A DNA stretch of 64,000 nt from Algoriphagus locisalis (GTDB taxonomy: Bacteria > Bacteroidota > Bacteroidia > Cytophagales > Cyclobacteriaceae): positions 1 to 64,000 of the forward strand of contig NZ_FPBF01000004.1 of NCBI RefSeq assembly GCF_900116615.1, written 5' to 3'. The first letter of the stretch is position 1. Each line of letters starts with the position of its first letter. Of this stretch, positions 24,495 through 32,988 are shown piece by piece. The translations under genes and the position numbers were made by a program. The notes below the pieces were generated by a model. The model was not told the DNA's origin and did no database searches. It was given only the letters and a program-made list of their open reading frames with translations.

Positions 24495-27359
24495 GTGAAA
24501 AGACTTTCTTTTAGCTTGGTTCTGTTTTTCCTAGTCAATTGCGCTTTTGCACAATCGATAGGCTTGCCGTTTTCCAGGTATTATTCCAGTCAGGAGTACC
24601 AAGGAGGAATTCAGAATTACGCCATCACCCAGAATGCTGCCGGGATGATCTATGTTGCAAATAACTATGGCCTGATAGAGTTCGATGGTACCACCTGGAG
24701 AAGATATGCCTTGCCAAATGGTGCAAAAGTGAGGCATGTTCAAGTAGATGCCGATGGCGCCATTTTCATTTCTGGTCAAGGTGATTTCGGAGCCTTTCTC
24801 CCTGATGCCTCCGGACAATTAAGCTTCGAATCGCTAAAAACTGGACTTCCTGAGGAAATAAGGAACCTGGAAGAAGTCTGGAAGGTGTTCATCACGGAAG
24901 AAAATCTGTTTTTCTGTACCTACGAGCGCATACTGGTTTTCGATAGAAACAGAACCTTCCAATACAGCTTGGAAAGTGAAAGTAGCTTCGAAAGCTTTCA
25001 CCTAAGCCACAATATCCTAATGGTAAATGAAACCGGCTCTGGGATCAAAAAACTACAGGACGGAGCACTAGTCGGCTTAAATAATGTAGATTTTTTTGGG
25101 AATTTGCTAGTTACCGGAATCCTCCAATTAACCCAAAACAAGCAGTTGATCTTTACCCGGGATAACGGCATCTTCACCACGAATGGTGCAGAAGAAGAAC
25201 CCTGGGGCACTAGTTTAAACTTGACCATCAATGCTGCTTTGATGCTGAGGAATGGCACGATTGCACTTGCCACGCAGCTCGATGGGCTTATACTGCTGGA
25301 TCCCAACGGGAAGGAAATCATGCGGCTGGATAATGAAAATGGACTCAATAACAATTCTATCATTTCACTTTTCGAAGATCTAAGCGGAAACCTCTGGCTG
25401 GGGCATAACAATGGGATTACACTAGTACAGCTCAGCTTGCCCTTCACCAAAGTCAATCAGTTTTCTGGTCTTAATGGCACAGGATATCACGCCACATTTT
25501 TTGACAACAAGTTCTACTATGGTACCAACAATGGCGTCTATGTACAGGAAAAAAGTACGAGCGGCCTATCTGATATCTCACAGATCGCAAATTCCGCTGG
25601 TCAGGTCTATCAGATCAAAGCCATTCAAAACAAGCTCCTGATTGCACATAATGATGGCGCATTTCAAATTGAGCAAAACGCTGCCCGTAGGATCGAAGGT
25701 CCAGGTGGGATCTGGAATTTTCAGACGCTACGCGGACATCAGGATTTGTTGCTTGTAGGCTCGTATATTGGACTTCATTTATTTGAAATCAATGGAGAAA
25801 AGGTAATATACCTGCGGCAAATCAAAGGCTTCAACGAGTCCAGTAGGATTATCGAGCAAGATGAGAAAGGCAATATCTGGGTTGCGCATGGCTACAAGGG
25901 GCTTTTCAAACTCCAGCTGGACTCAGCACTGGAAAAGGCCACTGTGACGTACTTTGGACATGATTCCGGATTGCCCACCACTATGCTGAATAACGTCTGG
26001 AAGATTAATAACCGGCTGGTTTTCACTACTCAAGCAGGTATTTTTAAATACAATGAGGTTGAGAACAAATTTGAAAGGGATGATTTTTTTACACCCTACT
26101 TTGATGAGGGATTTTTGGCTCATTACCTCATAGAAGACCAAATGGGGAATATTTTTTACATCGGTGAAAGTGAAAGCGGGGTTTTGGAGAAAAAAGTGGA
26201 TGGTAGCTATACCAAGCATTTTCAGGTTTTCAACAAGCTGCTGCCCATCCTCAATGATGATTTACAGAATATTTCTACCATCCAGGGAAATGAGGTTCTT
26301 TTCGGAGCCAACGAGGGCTTTATCCGATTTAGCCTCAACGAGAATACCTATCAGCCATCCACTTTCCCTACGCTGATTCGGGCAGTCTATTTAACGGGTG
26401 TCACGGATTCTCTGATTTTTGGAGGAAACAACTACCCAATCCATACCAAAAGCCAAAATGAAATTCTAAAAATCCCGTATCAAAAGGCTAATATTCGCTT
26501 TGAAAGCAGCAATCCCGTCCCGAATAATGAGAAGGACCTACAATTCCAATATTGGCTGGAAGGGCTGGAGTCGGGCTATGGAGACTGGATAGACAAGCGC
26601 GAAAAAGCCTATACCAATCTCCGTGAAGGCAACTATACTTTCCACGCAAAAAGCAAAAATCTCTATGGAGAAATCAGCGAAGTAGCTTCCTTTTCATTTG
26701 AAATTTTGCCCCCTTGGTACCGGAGCAAAGCTGCTTATTTCGTGTATTTCCTAATCCTTGGGTTGCTCTCCTTTGTGGTTTATAAAATCATAGAAAAACG
26801 CTACCAGAAAAAGGAACAAATGATCAAATCTGCTTCTACTAAAGTCATTCAGGAAAAAGAAACTGAGCTTAAGAATACCCAGGCTGAGTTTGAAAAACTG
26901 AAGACCGAGAAATTAAAGCAGGAAATTCAACTCAAAGACAAGGAGCTTGCGACCGCTACCATGCATTTGATCACTAAAAATGGATTTATCGATCATATGC
27001 GAAACAACCTCAATGCGATCACCAAAAAGAGTAAAAACCAGGAGGTCAAAAACGAAATCCAGAAAGTAATCAAAAACATAGAAAAGAACTTTGCAGGGGA
27101 CCAAGACTGGGAGCAGTTTGAAATTCACTTCGATCAGGTTCATGGGGATTTTATGAGCAGATTCAAAAAGGAATACCCTAGTTTAAGTCCGCAGGAAATC
27201 AAACTGAGCGCGTACTTGAGAATGAATCTCTCGACCAAGGAAATCGCTTACCTAATGAACATTTCTGTTAGAGGAGTGGAAATCGCCCGCTATCGCCTTC
27301 GTAAAAAACTCCATCTGGAAAGAGCTGAAAATCTACAGGAATACATTTTGAAGTTTTAA
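24495..27359 (+). CDS. Membrane-spanning propeller/Y_Y_Y/LuxR-type regulator
   Basis: The 954-residue protein starts with GTG at 24495, which gives a clean signal peptide (RLSFSLVLFFLVNCAFAQ). The periplasmic part is a two-bladed-set beta-propeller of Reg_prop repeats (about 40-640; e.g. DLSGNLWLGHNNGI, DEKGNIWVAHGYKG) plus a Y_Y_Y domain (about 655-735). One membrane helix (about 748-768, AYFVYFLILGLLSFVVY) leads to a coiled coil (770-835) and a C-terminal LuxR-type HTH (LSPQEIKLSAYLRMNLSTKEIAYLMNIS, split here by description only). No kinase or receiver domain is present. It thus resembles hybrid two-component sensors of polysaccharide loci reduced to sensor plus DNA-binding domain. Divergence from susC suggests it controls that operon. 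Confidence 0.9.
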   Translation: MKRLSFSLVLFFLVNCAFAQSIGLPFSRYYSSQEYQGGIQNYAITQNAAGMIYVANNYGLIEFDGTTWRRYALPNGAKVRHVQVDADGAIFISGQGDFGAFLPDASGQLSFESLKTGLPEEIRNLEEVWKVFITEENLFFCTYERILVFDRNRTFQYSLESESSFESFHLSHNILMVNETGSGIKKLQDGALVGLNNVDFFGNLLVTGILQLTQNKQLIFTRDNGIFTTNGAEEEPWGTSLNLTINAALMLRNGTIALATQLDGLILLDPNGKEIMRLDNENGLNNNSIISLFEDLSGNLWLGHNNGITLVQLSLPFTKVNQFSGLNGTGYHATFFDNKFYYGTNNGVYVQEKSTSGLSDISQIANSAGQVYQIKAIQNKLLIAHNDGAFQIEQNAARRIEGPGGIWNFQTLRGHQDLLLVGSYIGLHLFEINGEKVIYLRQIKGFNESSRIIEQDEKGNIWVAHGYKGLFKLQLDSALEKATVTYFGHDSGLPTTMLNNVWKINNRLVFTTQAGIFKYNEVENKFERDDFFTPYFDEGFLAHYLIEDQMGNIFYIGESESGVLEKKVDGSYTKHFQVFNKLLPILNDDLQNISTIQGNEVLFGANEGFIRFSLNENTYQPSTFPTLIRAVYLTGVTDSLIFGGNNYPIHTKSQNEILKIPYQKANIRFESSNPVPNNEKDLQFQYWLEGLESGYGDWIDKREKAYTNLREGNYTFHAKSKNLYGEISEVASFSFEILPPWYRSKAAYFVYFLILGLLSFVVYKIIEKRYQKKEQMIKSASTKVIQEKETELKNTQAEFEKLKTEKLKQEIQLKDKELATATMHLITKNGFIDHMRNNLNAITKKSKNQEVKNEIQKVIKNIEKNFAGDQDWEQFEIHFDQVHGDFMSRFKKEYPSLSPQEIKLSAYLRMNLSTKEIAYLMNISVRGVEIARYRLRKKLHLERAENLQEYILKF

Positions 27360-27650
27360 GGGTTTTAATCGTGATTTAATTATCCTTTTGGAATGATCGC
27401 TAGGTAGTAATTCTATGTGCTTTGGTGGACCGATGAGCGAAGCAATTTAAAAGCCAGCCTTAAACCTCCTACTTCCCTCCTCTAAACTTCCAACTTCCTG
27501 ACCTTAAAATAGAGAATGCCTCTCCCTGTTTTCGGAATCGCAATGAAAGAACTAAAAACTGACTAGTGGAGAGATTTTTTTTTATCCACCATTTATATAC
27601 TTTCGGTATCAGGATATATCCAAAACCTCTAACGTTTAACCCATTACCGG
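27360..27650. other. Gene-free stretch with pyrimidine-rich repeat
   Basis: The stretch at 27463-27499 is a run of CCTCC/CTTCC-type units. It closely resembles 28411-28446 on the other side of the DUF3667 gene. A near -7 box (TACTTTCG, about 27599-27606) may serve that gene. Nothing else was recognised. Confidence 0.4.
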
Positions 27651-28382
27651 ATGCAGGATCAGGAGCGTACGACGTTTTGCAAAAAATGTGAAACCAAACT
27701 AATTGGCACTTATTGTTTCAACTGTGGCACAGCCGTAGAGCTAAGGAGAATAGATAGGCAATACGTTTTCAGTGAGATTGGCAGCGTGCTTAATTTTGAC
27801 AGGGGTATTCTCTATACGATCAAAGAGCTATTGATACGTCCAGGAAAAACCGTACAGGAATTTATCCAAAAGGACAGGAATCGAATCGTAAAACCCATCG
27901 TCTTCATCATCATCAGTTCATTGGTTTACACTCTTATTCAACAGCTCTTAAATTTTGAAGATGGGTATGTCAACTATTCTGAAGCAGACGGATCTACCAA
28001 CTCAAAGATTTTTGAATGGGTGTCAAACAACTATGGCTATGCCAATATCATAATGGCATTATTTATAGCGCTTTGGATCAAAATTTTCTTTAAAAAATAC
28101 GGGTATAACTATTTTGAAATCCTGATTCTTCTCTGCTTTACCATGGGAATGGGAATGCTTTTTTTCGCGTTTTTTGGAATAATCGACAGTTTGGTGAGTG
28201 TGAAAATAATAGACAAAGGCATGCTTTTGGGTATTATTTACATTGCCTGGGCCATCGGTCAGTTCTTCGATAAAAAGAAGATCTTCAACTACATAAAAGC
28301 ATTTATTGCATATCTCCTGGGCTTCCTAACTTTTGCAATCACAGTATTACTGATCGGTTTCCTGATTGATTATGTGAAGTAA
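27651..28382 (+). CDS. DUF3667-type membrane protein with zinc ribbon
   Basis: The 243-residue protein starts with a zinc-ribbon-like pair of Cys motifs (CKKC and CFNC within residues 10-26). It continues with the DUF3667 segment FDRGILYTIKELLIRPGKTVQEF and ends in five or so membrane helices (about 85-240). DUF3667 proteins are common in Bacteroidota; their function is unknown. The N-terminal ribbon is expected on the cytoplasmic side. It is a single gene flanked by related pyrimidine-rich direct repeats. Confidence 0.88.
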   Translation: MQDQERTTFCKKCETKLIGTYCFNCGTAVELRRIDRQYVFSEIGSVLNFDRGILYTIKELLIRPGKTVQEFIQKDRNRIVKPIVFIIISSLVYTLIQQLLNFEDGYVNYSEADGSTNSKIFEWVSNNYGYANIIMALFIALWIKIFFKKYGYNYFEILILLCFTMGMGMLFFAFFGIIDSLVSVKIIDKGMLLGIIYIAWAIGQFFDKKKIFNYIKAFIAYLLGFLTFAITVLLIGFLIDYVK

Positions 28383-28439
28383 ACAAAGTTGAATCCACAT
28401 TTCAACCAAAAACCTCCTATCCTCCAAACTTCCAACCTC

Positions 28440-28883
28440 CTACTCCAAGCTCTTCTTAGACTTTCTATAGGTATAATTTGGGTAAATGGCTCGCTTGGCA
28501 AAGCGGTTGATTTTGTCGCTATTGATCATTTTTTGGAAAACCTGTGGCGTCACGCCAAAGTATTCGTAGGTATTTCCATCCACAAAAGTGACCTCCAAGA
28601 CCATTCCTTTGTGATGATAATCAGCAATTCCGGCAACGTTTATCGTCTCAGTATAAGATTCTAAGTTGGCTGCATGGGTCTCGGGCGCGATACTCACCAA
28701 AAAATGATACCCATCAATAATCCTTCTGCTTTGCAACTCCGCCTCCACTTTCATCGCATCTCCATCCTGGAATTTGTCAGGATGCCACTCCTTCACCAAG
28801 TTGCGGTAAGTCTTCTTTAGCGTAGCCAAGTCGATTTCTTTTTCCACTCCAAAGAGCTTCTTGTATTCGTTGATGCGTTTCAT
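28440..28883 (-). CDS. DnaJ-KTSC domain protein
   Basis: The 147-residue protein joins an N-terminal J-domain (about 1-65, with HPD at 34-36, the Hsp70-stimulating motif) to a C-terminal KTSC domain (about 80-140; EVTFVDGNTYEYFGV, with SDKINRFAKRAIYPNY). KTSC domains are small alpha-beta folds, often linked to nucleic-acid-related proteins, with no settled role. The HPD is intact, so the protein could recruit DnaK. The gene stands alone, convergent with the DUF3667 gene. Confidence 0.88.
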   Translation of the reverse strand: MKRINEYKKLFGVEKEIDLATLKKTYRNLVKEWHPDKFQDGDAMKVEAELQSRRIIDGYHFLVSIAPETHAANLESYTETINVAGIADYHHKGMVLEVTFVDGNTYEYFGVTPQVFQKMINSDKINRFAKRAIYPNYTYRKSKKSLE

Positions 28884-29209
28884 GTACCTTCAATTAATGC
28901 GGGCGCAAAAGTAGGTCTTTATTTATCGGTAATTCCTATTCCTTAAACATTATATTGTGACTGAACTCGATTACCAAAACCCTTAATTGCTGCAGGCAAT
29001 TCATCAGATCCAAAGTTCCCATAGTCCACCCAAGATTTCAACCTTGAAATACTTATATTAATAGCCCTGTAGTTAGAGGAAAAATAAGTTTTGATAAACA
29101 ACAATTCTTCATCAAGGTTTGAAACCTAAAAACCAAAAGAATAATGAACCTTTAACTGAAGATTAGTTGGAAAAAGATTTACTGAAACCTGACTTTTAAC
29201 AAAAAAAAT
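28884..29209. other. Gene-free stretch upstream of TIR gene
   Basis: Two small perfect hairpins are seen: AATTGC-TGCAG-GCAATT at 28985-29001 and ATTTCAA-CC-TTGAAAT at 29035-29050. A further AAGGTTTGAAACCT lies near 29117. No gene or consensus promoter was recognised. Confidence 0.4.
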
Positions 29210-30127
29210 ATGAAGGATTTTTTCATCAGCTATACTGCTAACGACGTGAATTGGGCTATCTGGATCAGCAAAATCCTAGAGGAATCCGGTTTCTCCACAG
29301 TTTTGCAGGCAAAAGATTTTCGTCCGGGGGCAAACTTTGTCTATGAAATGTTCAAGGCAGTAGAAGCCGAAAGGACAATCGCTGTTTACTCAGCCGACTA
29401 TTTTGCCTCATTATTTACTATGGCAGAGTGGGGTGCGGCGTTTCAAGCAGACCCAAGAGGAGAAAAGAGACCTATCATTCCCATCAAAGTAAAGCCCTGC
29501 GAGGTCCCCAAAATGCTGAAGTCTATCGTCTTTGTGGATGTAGTTGGCAAGGATCAGGAAACTTCCAAGCAATTGATCTTGGATGCTGTGGCCAATGAAA
29601 ACCCCTTTGATTTAAGTAAAGCTGAGTTTCCAGGATCAAAAGTGAGCCATCAGAACCATCTTGCTCCCGATCTATCAACTAAGGAAGCCGCGAAAAGTTT
29701 GTTAGAAATTCTGGATACGGCCTGGGCTACTTTCCAAGCCCAGGTAAAACTCCGAAACAAACTTGCCCAAAAGGTCAAAGACCGAATTCAGAATACCAAG
29801 CACCTTCAGTACGAGGAATTCTTTCATGAGTATTTTGATCAGATGACAGCGGATGAACTCATTCTTCATCGCACGATTCGTGCTTATACCTCCACTGTTT
29901 TAGCGGAATACAACCAATCGGCTTTGGATCTAATCAAACAAAACAGGGCACTCAGTTCTGAACTCCCCCGACTTAACGAACTAAAGTCGCACTTAGAATT
30001 ATGGCTTGCCAAATTCCACGGGATATTCGAAAGCACTCCCTCCAGCTGTTTGATTTATGTAGGCGTGGAAGAGAAAAAAGGCTTTCCTGTAGGGATAGAA
30101 GAGGAATTGCGGGCTTACTTGGGTTAA
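29210..30127 (+). CDS. TIR-domain protein
   Basis: The 305-residue protein has an N-terminal TIR domain (about 1-130). FFISYTANDVNWAIWISKIL forms the first strand and helix, and Glu73 in FTMAEWGAAF sits where the catalytic Glu of NAD-cleaving TIR enzymes is found. The C-terminal 170 residues are helical (LRNKLAQKVKDRIQNTKH, then an acidic stretch) and match no domain I recognise. They may sense a trigger or bind a partner. TIR enzymes in bacteria are used in anti-phage defence (Thoeris, CBASS, SPARTA and others). None of the known partner genes (ThsA, cyclase, short Argonaute) is adjacent. Enzyme activity is plausible; a defence role is inference. Confidence 0.88.
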   Translation: MKDFFISYTANDVNWAIWISKILEESGFSTVLQAKDFRPGANFVYEMFKAVEAERTIAVYSADYFASLFTMAEWGAAFQADPRGEKRPIIPIKVKPCEVPKMLKSIVFVDVVGKDQETSKQLILDAVANENPFDLSKAEFPGSKVSHQNHLAPDLSTKEAAKSLLEILDTAWATFQAQVKLRNKLAQKVKDRIQNTKHLQYEEFFHEYFDQMTADELILHRTIRAYTSTVLAEYNQSALDLIKQNRALSSELPRLNELKSHLELWLAKFHGIFESTPSSCLIYVGVEEKKGFPVGIEEELRAYLG

Positions 30128-30251
30128 CAAGAAAAGAATTTTCAATGCTTGATTTTTGCTGAGTCCACTAGATACGTAACTTTTGAAATCCATGTAACTA
30201 AGTAAAACTTAAAAAAACGCACCTTTTCTCCTTACCTACGTTTCAATCAAT

Positions 30252-30560
30252 GTGAAAAAATTTATTATTCCTATTATCGCATTCTTAGTTTTCATAGCCG
30301 GACTCGTGTGTCTGGCGCTACCATTCATCCCACTGGGATGGTTGCTTATTGCACTTACCGCCTTGCTATTAGCACCTTACCTTAAGTTCATGCGTACCTT
30401 TATCGGATGGCTTGTGAAAATAGACAAGACAGGATTTGTGGAGAAAGCTGGAGAAAAAGCTGCCAATTTATTCGAGTGGGCAGGTGATACCAAAAGAGGA
30501 GAAAAGCTCGAAACTATAATAGAAGAAAACAGCAAAAAACCCACTAGTACAAAAAACTAG
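30252..30560 (+). CDS. Small membrane protein (PGPGW-like)
   Basis: The 102-residue protein is read from GTG at 30252. It has a hydrophobic hairpin of two helices (about 3-42). Between them, LALPFIPLGWLLIALTALLLAPYL resembles the LPxPGPGW turn of a family of small bacterial membrane proteins, though the Gly-Pro-Gly core is not exact. The C-terminal 55 residues are charged and probably cytoplasmic. The stop lies inside a 7-bp inverted repeat (30542-30562). Its function is unknown. Position between TIR and small hydrophilic genes gives no clue. Confidence 0.65.
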   Translation: MKKFIIPIIAFLVFIAGLVCLALPFIPLGWLLIALTALLLAPYLKFMRTFIGWLVKIDKTGFVEKAGEKAANLFEWAGDTKRGEKLETIIEENSKKPTSTKN

Positions 30561-30644
30561 TGAGTTCATAACAACTGCTTTTTATAGCCTTGTACATGCT
30601 GGTACTAGAACTAGATTTAGTGCTAGCCTATCGGATCATTGATT

Positions 30645-30875
30645 TTAGCGCTTGTTTTTATCACGCTCTTCATTGTCAACTGTTTCTTCCTGCACATCTT
30701 TCTCACGGTCATTTTCCCGTTCTATTTCATTGAAATCTTCCTTTTTAGGAGGCCTTGCTCCACCTGAGTCTCCTGGTGTTTTTCTGGTAGTTCCTTTATC
30801 TACATCCTCTTCTTTCTTTTTGCCAAAAAAGTAGCATGTGGGAGTAGAATTTGAGGATTTTATGGATTGTTGCAT
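30645..30875 (-). CDS. Small charged protein, unknown
   Basis: The family is not recognised. The 76-residue product is almost wholly hydrophilic and disordered, rich in Lys, Glu and Asp, with one short STPTCYFFGKKKEED segment near the start. Such a segment looks like a conserved N-terminal tag rather than random coding. Charged low-complexity reading on one strand leaves a Ser-rich mirror frame on the other, which I reject. The gene is doubtful, but its start, size and the neighbour at 30924 in the same direction support it. Confidence 0.45.
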   Translation of the reverse strand: MQQSIKSSNSTPTCYFFGKKKEEDVDKGTTRKTPGDSGGARPPKKEDFNEIERENDREKDVQEETVDNEERDKNKR

Positions 30876-30923
30876 GTTAAGAAGGTTTAGTGGTTTACTT
30901 TTTAATTTCTAAGAGTTTACTTT

Positions 30924-31262
30924 CTAAAGGTCAAAACCTTGTATCTCATCTACAGCCACACGTTTGATAAATTCATCATAGAATTGATTATCCTCATCGG
31001 AATAGGTGCCGTAAGCGTTCAAAAGAAAGCCTTTATCATCGTTCAAACCGTGAAGCAAATAGATCACGGCCATATCTGAAGGATCAGACTCACCCTCAAA
31101 CCTATAGGTTTTAACAATTTTCAAATGGTCTGGCTGATAGAGAGTCTCCGAATTATCGAATCTTGCTCCCGCTCGGAGTATATGTAGCTCACTGCCATAA
31201 CCTCTGGAAGGAAGCATGTTCAACACTTGGGAATAGGTAGTCATTGATTTTGAAGTGCTCAT
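30924..31262 (-). CDS. Conserved small protein, often mislabelled PRPP synthetase
   Basis: The 112-residue protein belongs to a Bacteroidota family of roughly 100 residues. Shared features are an N-terminal 'L..RGY..' stretch, a middle 'P..LKIVKTYRFEGESDPSDMAVIY' region (here residues 45-68) and a 'GYGTYSD' ending. I recall members annotated as phosphoribosylpyrophosphate synthetase, but at this length, with no PRPP-binding loop, that label cannot be right. The function is unknown, possibly stress-related. It lies 48 bases upstream of the small charged gene and may be co-transcribed with it. Confidence 0.75.
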   Translation of the reverse strand: MSTSKSMTTYSQVLNMLPSRGYGSELHILRAGARFDNSETLYQPDHLKIVKTYRFEGESDPSDMAVIYLLHGLNDDKGFLLNAYGTYSDEDNQFYDEFIKRVAVDEIQGFDL

Positions 31263-31563
31263 GGTTTCTAGGGTTTAACGTGAATAATACTTCTACATAT
31301 AAACCCATGCAAGTCCAAGACCAAAAGGTGAAAAATAGGGATTGGGCATACTAGAGCCCCTTCAAGCTATCTGAACCTTGATTTCTAAAAAATTTTGATC
31401 AATAAATTGCGGTTATCTCACCCCTAAGTGAGGCAATCTAGTGAATACTTGTTTTACCGGAAGCACATTGATGACTATGCATCCAGAATCTCACTTTAAT
31501 CCGGATTGCCTACATTAAAATACAAGTAATCTCCCGAAGGTTCTACCATTCTCCACCCAACAA
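31263..31563. other. Gene-free stretch
   Basis: About 300 AT-rich bases lie between the start of the small conserved gene and the terminator at 31564. No coding frame, repeat or consensus promoter was recognised. Confidence 0.4.
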
Positions 31564-31591
31564 AAAGACCGCCCCACTAAGGACGGCCTTT
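31564..31591 (-). terminator. Intrinsic terminator of S41 peptidase gene
   Basis: On the minus strand the arms AAAGGCCGUCC and GGGCGGUCUUU pair over 11 positions, including two G-U pairs, and run into UUUUUG. On the plus strand the same two positions become A/C mismatches, so the hairpin favours minus-strand transcripts. It lies 49 bases past the peptidase stop. Confidence 0.75.
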
Positions 31592-31639
31592 ACTAGGATT
31601 AATTCGTCGTCAAACACTTCAATCCTTAACTAATGGCAT

Positions 31640-32899
31640 TTATCTTTTCTTACTTTCTTCACCTTGAAGATTAATGTAAGCGATCGTCTGCTCCACCCAA
31701 TCTGATTCCTGGTTCAGCTTCACATCGGGCTGAACCCCCACCTCTTCATAGTCGATAAATTCACGCTGTCGCATATCCGTGGGATAAAAATTAAACAGAC
31801 CAGAAGGGGAATTATAGCTTCTACCATAATTTGATCCATAGCTAATTGCACCGTAGGTTCTCTGTCCCAGTTGGATGGCATCAAACTCATCCTTCAGGCG
31901 TACAGTGGTCATTTCGGCATTGGATCCGGTGAAGAAATTGGTAATCACATAGATGTTAGCTTTCTTTTTCTTCAGTTCCTTAAGTATGGGAAGGGAGATT
32001 TTATCCGCTCCGCCTCCATTATTCCTAAGATCAACAATCAGATTTTTTGCGGTAAGATCGGTCTGGATCTGTGCGATAAGCTCATCCCGTTGCTCAGACT
32101 TGGTCACTCGGTTGAAACTGTTGAGCCATATGTATTGAATATCATCGGTCAAGTTTGAAAGCTGATATGATTCCTCCTCATCCTTATCTATCCAAGCGTA
32201 ATTGTTTTCAAGATCCTCCTTCAACACAGAAGGGAAAAGCATCCCATGGTCGAAGAATTGGGCTTTCGAAAACTTGAGATTTTTCTGACTCGTTCCATAG
32301 TGAATGATGTCGTAATGCGACTCGATGTTGGAATGCTTGAGGTAAGCGAAGATTTGCCCGGGCTCCCAAGTCTCCACTTGGGATATTAGAATTACCCCCA
32401 CCAAACTATCGGAGGAGACGCGATACACTCCCATCTTTAGCTTGCTGCCTATAGTATAAATGCCTTCTACCTCATCCAGGCTTTTCCCTTCCAGACTTTT
32501 AGTCAATTCAGCCACACTTCTGTCGGTCTTAGGAAAATTTTTGAATCCCTCACTTTCTCTATACCCAGCTATAAAACTAGAATCCTGAAGACTTTCCTCG
32601 GTAAGATCTGAGGGATTCTCGGTGAGCGTGGCATGTTTATCCTGGACCATGGCCATGAGTTGATTCAGTTTCCAAAAGCAATCCAACTTACTCTGCTTAT
32701 TAGTCATCTGAGCTCTTAGGTCTTGGTACCTCTCCTCAAATCTGGCTCTATTCTCGCCTTTAATCTGATCCTTGAATGAGGCAGTTGTCTGGACTTGCTC
32801 ATAAACAAAATTCAGTTCGGATGCGCAATCGCAGTTGACTTGTGCAGCAAGTTTTAAGTTAGAACTTAGAAGCAGAATTAAGATGAATACCTTTTTCAT
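31640..32899 (-). CDS. S41-family (C-terminal-processing-like) peptidase, secreted
   Basis: The 419-residue protein has a signal peptide (to about residue 20, KLAAQ). An N-terminal helical region contains QDKHATL, a PDZ-like middle follows, and then the S41 core: LIVDLRNNGGG at 287-297 and probable nucleophile Ser326 in TGSNAEM. S41 enzymes use a Ser/Lys dyad and trim C-termini in the periplasm. This one belongs to the Tsp-like branch common in Bacteroidota, not to CtpA proper. The gene has its own -7 box (32929) and terminator (31564). The substrate is unknown. Confidence 0.88.
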   Translation of the reverse strand: MKKVFILILLLSSNLKLAAQVNCDCASELNFVYEQVQTTASFKDQIKGENRARFEERYQDLRAQMTNKQSKLDCFWKLNQLMAMVQDKHATLTENPSDLTEESLQDSSFIAGYRESEGFKNFPKTDRSVAELTKSLEGKSLDEVEGIYTIGSKLKMGVYRVSSDSLVGVILISQVETWEPGQIFAYLKHSNIESHYDIIHYGTSQKNLKFSKAQFFDHGMLFPSVLKEDLENNYAWIDKDEEESYQLSNLTDDIQYIWLNSFNRVTKSEQRDELIAQIQTDLTAKNLIVDLRNNGGGADKISLPILKELKKKKANIYVITNFFTGSNAEMTTVRLKDEFDAIQLGQRTYGAISYGSNYGRSYNSPSGLFNFYPTDMRQREFIDYEEVGVQPDVKLNQESDWVEQTIAYINLQGEESKKR

Positions 32900-32928
32900 A
32901 GAGATTGATTTTTGTGTTTGACTGATTC

Positions 32929-32936
32929 AAACCTAC
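32929..32936 (-). promoter_or_regulatory. -7 box upstream of S41 peptidase gene
   Basis: TAGGTTTG on the minus strand is a perfect TAnnTTTG box, 29 bases before the ATG. A TTG lies 23 bases farther upstream (32960-32962), slightly more than the usual spacing. Confidence 0.5.
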
Positions 32937-32988
32937 AAACTCAAATCGACCTCTGGAGGCAATAAATAAGCATTGTGGTGAAACTGCG

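Noticed and set aside
24326..24514. 62-residue frame in the susC/regulator intergenic region
   Set aside because: It overlaps the regulator start, has no ribosome site and lies in an expected promoter region.
30652..30834. Plus-strand Ser-rich 60-residue frame
   Set aside because: It mirrors the Lys/Glu-rich minus-strand frame; Ser-Phe runs are the expected shadow of Glu-Lys codons.
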